NCBI GenBank assembly: GCA_002291945.1
Contig: DBAZ01000069.1
Location: forward strand, 1 to 17,522
Length of the DNA stretch: 17,522 bases
Source: Tepidimonas sp. UBA997
GTDB taxonomy: Bacteria; Pseudomonadota; Gammaproteobacteria; Burkholderiales; Burkholderiaceae_C
Reading direction: 5' to 3'
Shown: in pieces, positions 14,833 through 17,522 of the stretch
Numbering within the stretch: the stretch's first letter is position 1
How the letters are laid out: each line of letters opens with the position of its first letter
Made by a program: the position numbers and the translations under genes
Notes under the pieces: model-generated
Told to the model about the DNA's origin: nothing
Databases searched by the model: none
Seen by the model: the letters and a program-made list of their open reading frames with translations, nothing else

Positions 14833-15497
14833 AATGGCACGCTATTGAAGCCGTCCTGTTTGATTTGGATGGCACCTTGCTCGACAGCGCACCCGATCTC
14901 GGTCATGCCGCTGATCAGTTGCGTGTGGCCCGCGGCATGCCTTCGCTGCCTTACGAGTCGTACCGCCCCATGGTCGGTTCCGGTGCGCGTGGCATGATCG
15001 AGGTGGCGTTTGGCTACGGCCCCGAGCATCCCGAGTATGAACGCCTGAAAAGCGAGTTTTTTGCCCGCTACGAGGCGTGCATGACACAGCGCACCCGCCC
15101 GTTTGACGAGGTGGCTGAACTGTTGAGCGCACTCGGCGAGTTGGGGCAGGCTTGGGGCGTGGTGACCAACAAGCTGGAACGCTTTGCGCTGCCATTGACG
15201 GCCAGCATGCCCCTGTTTGCCACTGCATCGACCGTGGTGGGCGGTGACACGACGCCCCACCCCAAGCCCCACCCGGCCCCATTGCTGGAAGCAGCGCGGC
15301 GCTTGGGGCTGCCTCCCGAGCGCTGTGTGTATGTGGGCGACGACCAGCGCGACATCCAGGCAGGCAAGGCCGCCGGTATGCCGACCGTGGCAGCCACCTA
15401 TGGCTATATCGGTTTGAACACCCACCCGCACGATTGGGGTGCCGATGCCGTGATTGATTCGCCGCTGGAGCTGTTGAACTTTTTGAATTTGGCTTAG
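14829..15497 (+). CDS. gph: HAD-family phosphoglycolate phosphatase
   Basis: This 222-residue enzyme of the haloacid dehalogenase superfamily has all four motifs: D12-L-D14-G-T (nucleophile and acid), T113 in VVTNK, K146 in HPKPHP, and G170-D-D-Q-R-D. A helical cap lies between motifs I and II (about 20-95). Phosphoglycolate phosphatase removes phosphate from 2-phosphoglycolate, a product of DNA 3'-end repair and of oxygenase side reactions. The start overlaps the ubiG stop (ATGA at 14829-14832), so translation is coupled. In related genomes this gene beside ubiG is called gph; MupP (N-acetylmuramic acid 6-phosphate phosphatase), also found beside ubiG in pseudomonads, is a close alternative and should be considered. 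The gene ends 12 bp before ssrA and appears to contain its promoter. Confidence 0.85.
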   Translation: MKWHAIEAVLFDLDGTLLDSAPDLGHAADQLRVARGMPSLPYESYRPMVGSGARGMIEVAFGYGPEHPEYERLKSEFFARYEACMTQRTRPFDEVAELLSALGELGQAWGVVTNKLERFALPLTASMPLFATASTVVGGDTTPHPKPHPAPLLEAARRLGLPPERCVYVGDDQRDIQAGKAAGMPTVAATYGYIGLNTHPHDWGADAVIDSPLELLNFLNLA

Positions 15498-15503
15498 ACT
15501 AAT
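15474..15503 (+). promoter_or_regulatory. Probable ssrA promoter overlapping the end of gph
   Basis: TTGAAC (15474-15479) and ACTAAT (15498-15503) each match the sigma-70 -35 and -10 consensus at four of six positions, with an 18-bp spacer. The -10 ends six bases before the first base of mature tmRNA (15510). The -35 and most of the spacer are inside gph codons and the -10 starts one base after its stop. Confidence 0.55.
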
Positions 15504-15509
15504 GGGTTT

Positions 15510-15886
15510 GGGGCTGCATGGGTTTCGACGTGGGTTCGGACACGCAGCAGGGCATGTCGAGGTTCTGTCACCTCGTAAAACCGCAGAAAAAAAGTAACTG
15601 CAAACGACGAACGTTTCGCACTCGCCGCTTAAACCGGCGAGCCTTGCAACAGTTGGCCCATGGGCTGGGTGAGGGTGGCTGCAAAGCTGTCCTGACTGCA
15701 AGGGAATTCACATAGGCTGGCGGTCGGGCGGGCAACTTGCCCGGCAGCAAGATCATAGGTTGCTGGCTTGGTGTTCAGCGTGTCGCTGCGCGGTTCACAG
15801 AGCAAGACCCAAAACAGACGACTACACATGTAGAACTGCTCGAAGAAGGCTTGCGGACGCGGGTTCAAATCCCGCCAGCTCCACCA
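15510..15886 (+). ncRNA. ssrA: Transfer-messenger RNA (tmRNA)
   Basis: tmRNA with SmpB rescues stalled ribosomes and adds a degradation tag. The 5' end GGGGCTG (15510-15516) pairs with CAGCTCC (15877-15882 region) to form the acceptor stem, followed by ACCA ending at 15886, so the CCA is encoded. The 3' tRNA-like part has a T-arm (GCGGGTTCAAATCCCGC). The 5' D-like region carries GGTTTCGACGTGGG. The tag reading frame follows GTAACT. The 377-base length is within the normal range for one-piece bacterial tmRNAs. A strong terminator follows by six bases. The 3' end of ssrA is a common integration target for phages and islands; here it is intact. Confidence 0.97.
15600..15632 (+). other. tmRNA tag-peptide reading frame (ANDERFALAA)
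   Basis: The resume codon GCA (15600-15602) begins the frame for ANDERFALAA, closed by TAA at 15630-15632. The ALAA end is the recognition signal for ClpXP-type proteases; the E. coli tag is ANDENYALAA, so only two positions differ. Confidence 0.95.
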
Positions 15887-15892
15887 CTATTC

Positions 15893-15924
15893 AAAAAACC
15901 AACCGTTCTCGGTTGGTTTTTTTT
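15893..15924 (+). terminator. Intrinsic terminator of ssrA, likely bidirectional
   Basis: CCAACCG (15899-15905) pairs with CGGTTGG (15910-15916) around the loop TTCT, flanked by six A residues before and eight T residues after, extending the stem. The symmetry means it can also stop transcription of the accessory gene coming from the right on the minus strand. Confidence 0.93.
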
Positions 15925-16145
15925 CGCCTGTCCCCCCCCAGTGTTGGCGTGGGTTCGGGCCTTGCTGCGACGGACGCCGCCGCCCCGGACAGCCCCGTGT
16001 CGGGCGGTTTTTCGTTCTCAGTTCCCGCCCATTCTCTGTTTCTGCGGAGGAGGACTCCGCACCTGACCCAGCACTGGCGCGGGTTTCCGGCTGCTTGTTC
16101 GTCACGGAAGCCACCTTCGCGCAGGCGACCCGACCCTGGAACAGG
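15925..16145. other. Intergenic junction between ssrA and the accessory gene
   Basis: These 221 bp contain no credible gene. Two hairpins are present: one at 15980-16012 followed by T residues, and a perfect 7-bp stem TGCGGAG/CTCCGCA (16043-16061, loop GAGGA) without a T-run on either strand. No second copy of the ssrA 3' end (an attR/attL signature) is visible up to the window end. Confidence 0.6.
15980..16012 (+). terminator. Terminator-like hairpin with no visible gene before it
   Basis: CCGCCC (15980-15985) pairs with GGGCGG (16002-16007), continued after a two-base bulge by GACA/TGTC around the loop GCCCCG, and is followed by TTTTT. It has the shape of an intrinsic terminator on the plus strand, but the only upstream plus-strand transcript, ssrA, already has its own terminator. 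Confidence 0.5.
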
Positions 16146-17522
16146 CTACCCGTTCACGATGGGCCGAACATCCCAGGTGATCGGCGACTCGGGTCGGTAG
16201 CCCACCACGTCGCCACGCTTGATGCTGTTGTCTAGGTGTTCTGCCAGCGGCTTGTCGTACTTCGCAATCTGCTTGATGGCACGGTCGACGGCGTTGCGGA
16301 AGGCGTCCCGGACGTTCTTCCGCTTGTCCCCGGCCTTGCGTTGCCGCCCTCCGAGGCCTTTGCCACCTTCCATCGCCTTGGTCAGGAAAGCCATTTCCTC
16401 CTCGATCTCCTCAATGCGAGCGTGGTCACCGGCATCGCGCGCCTCCTCAATCTCGCCCAGCAGCTCGCGGGCTCGCTGCTGCCACTCGCGGAGGGCTTGC
16501 CTGTCTGCGACTTCTCCCGCATCGCCCAGAGGAACGCCTTGGGTCACTTGGAAGCCCTCCTCAATATCTTCCGGTGCCACCCCGGTGTTGGCAGGTAGAT
16601 CAATGGCGTTGGCCGCGCTTCCAACAGCAATCTCATAGACCGATGTCTCTCGATCCGGGAACGCCAGCAACAGGTTGATGTACTCGGCCCCCTTGTCCAC
16701 GCCCTGGATCAGGATGGTGTGTCGTCCCCGACCTTGAAACCGTGCCTCCCAGACACCACCGCGCTTTCGGAAGATGTTGTCTGGCAGCTTCTCGGCCGAG
16801 ACCACGGCGGGCATCGAGACCACCGAACCGGACTCATAGGCCGTCCGAAGCAGGCAGTCGCCTGGGAGCGTGCGTTCACGAATCTCCTTGCTGTAGCGAC
16901 TGAGCAGATCATCCAATGCCCCCATCACCTCGTTGGCATGTCGCTTGTAGAGATCGAACACCCGCTGTGCAGCCTGCCCAGCTTTGTCGTAGTTCAGATA
17001 CTTGAAGACCCGGCCCACGTCGGGGTAGCTGGTGACGAACTGCGCCACGTCCGTGAGGCCTTTCACCTGATTGGCTCGCTCCAGATAGGCTGCCGCCATG
17101 ATCTTGTCCACGTTCTTCTTCTGATCTTGGGCATCGCGGCTCTGGGTGAACACGTCGAACTTGTAGTGTTCGGCCGGGTCGTGCTGGTCAGCCTTGGCAG
17201 CGAGAACAGCAAATCGGCGGTCGATGCATTGCGAGCAGCCTCCGCAGTGGGTGTGCTGGTTCGTCATCTCCCAGGTGTGGGTGCAGGTCATCGAATGCTT
17301 GATCAGGTCGTGGCAACCAGCGTCCGTGATGACCTTGACGACGTCAGCTTTGGTTTTCCAGATGTACGGGTTCTCGATGGTGAAAGGCTCGCCCGCTACC
17401 AGCGAGACGATGTCCTGGAAGCCCCTCATCACCCTGGGATGCGTCGTCCGGGTTGCGCGGCCACCGACCACTTGGGCGCACACCGGCAGGTTCAGGCTGA
17501 TCACGCCGTTCTCGTAGAAGCG
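16146..17522 (-). CDS. QueC-like protein fused to a GLGGRxR-type signalling module (5' partial)
   Basis: The frame is open to the right edge (RFYENG precedes the GTG at 17504), so the N-terminal part, including any ATP-binding PP-loop, is outside the window. Counting from that GTG, residues 1-105 look like the C-terminal half of a QueC-like protein: RATRTTHP (16-23), then C74 and a C87-x2-C90-x2-C93 cluster followed by DRR, the zinc-cysteine pattern of 7-cyano-7-deazaguanine synthases. A helical region follows (about 125-220). Residues about 243-445 form a second module: FRKRGGVW (245-252), a coiled-coil-like acidic stretch (about 335-378), GLGGRQRKAG (383-392), and an end with HLDNSIKRGDVVGYRP and ITWDV. 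I recall this module at the C-terminus of large bacterial ATPases and regulators; that is memory, not a search. Function is unknown; a role in deazaguanine-type chemistry or defence is inference. No partner gene is visible. Confidence 0.7.
   Translation of the reverse strand, partial: RFYENGVISLNLPVCAQVVGGRATRTTHPRVMRGFQDIVSLVAGEPFTIENPYIWKTKADVVKVITDAGCHDLIKHSMTCTHTWEMTNQHTHCGGCSQCIDRRFAVLAAKADQHDPAEHYKFDVFTQSRDAQDQKKNVDKIMAAAYLERANQVKGLTDVAQFVTSYPDVGRVFKYLNYDKAGQAAQRVFDLYKRHANEVMGALDDLLSRYSKEIRERTLPGDCLLRTAYESGSVVSMPAVVSAEKLPDNIFRKRGGVWEARFQGRGRHTILIQGVDKGAEYINLLLAFPDRETSVYEIAVGSAANAIDLPANTGVAPEDIEEGFQVTQGVPLGDAGEVADRQALREWQQRARELLGEIEEARDAGDHARIEEIEEEMAFLTKAMEGGKGLGGRQRKAGDKRKNVRDAFRNAVDRAIKQIAKYDKPLAEHLDNSIKRGDVVGYRPESPITWDVRPIVNG

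Noticed and set aside
15935..16095. Imperfect repeat (CAGTGTTGGCGTGGGTT versus CAGCACTGGCGCGGGTT) near 15940 and 16069 as an att-like duplication
   Set aside because: The similarity is short and imperfect, unrelated to the ssrA 3' end, and no integrase is nearby.
1..17522. CRISPR arrays, insertion sequences, tRNA or rRNA genes
   Set aside because: No regularly spaced repeats, transposase motifs, terminal inverted repeats, tRNA cloverleaf or rRNA sequence was recognised apart from the tmRNA.

Overview
The window looks like the chromosome of a high-GC betaproteobacterium, most likely Burkholderiales and probably Comamonadaceae-like. This rests on the gene order gyrA-serC-pheA-tyrA-aroA/cmk-rpsA-ihfB-lapA-lapB, the divergent ompA-ubiG-gph-ssrA block, a Burkholderiales-style OmpA with a proline/alanine linker, and a tmRNA tag reading ANDERFALAA. 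No database search was possible; family names come from motifs read in the translations.

Layout. (1) Positions 1-1515, plus strand: the 3' part of a MerR-family regulator with a CarH/LitR-type cobalamin (B12) sensor domain, then a Crp/Fnr-family regulator. (2) Positions 1540-13118, minus strand, read from right to left: gyrA, serC, pheA, tyrA, a fused aroA-cmk, rpsA, ihfB, lapA and lapB. The five genes gyrA to aroA-cmk are packed with 3-23 bp gaps. There is a 118 bp gap before rpsA and a good intrinsic terminator or attenuator between rpsA and ihfB; lapA and lapB overlap. This part serves DNA topology, serine and aromatic amino acid synthesis, CMP phosphorylation, translation, nucleoid structure and control of lipopolysaccharide synthesis. 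(3) Positions 13119-13377: divergent intergenic region with a 13-bp-period direct repeat close to gyrA. (4) Positions 13378-15886, plus strand: ompA with its terminator, ubiG and gph overlapping by four bases, and ssrA (tmRNA), whose likely promoter lies at the end of gph. (5) Positions 15887-17522: tmRNA terminator, about 220 bp with two more hairpins, then the 3' part of an accessory gene on the minus strand that leaves the window.

The accessory gene is the most unusual item. It joins the zinc-cysteine end of a QueC-like (7-cyano-7-deazaguanine synthase family) domain to a C-terminal module with an FxRxGxxW start and a GLGGRxRxAG signature, which I associate with large signalling ATPases and regulators. 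QueC-like proteins outside queuosine synthesis occur in anti-phage systems, and the downstream flank of ssrA is a classic integration site, so this may be the edge of a defence or mobile island. No integrase, att duplication or partner gene is visible here. The second item is the pairing of a probable B12 light sensor with a Crp/Fnr regulator at the other end. Everything between is ordinary housekeeping DNA with a few local oddities.
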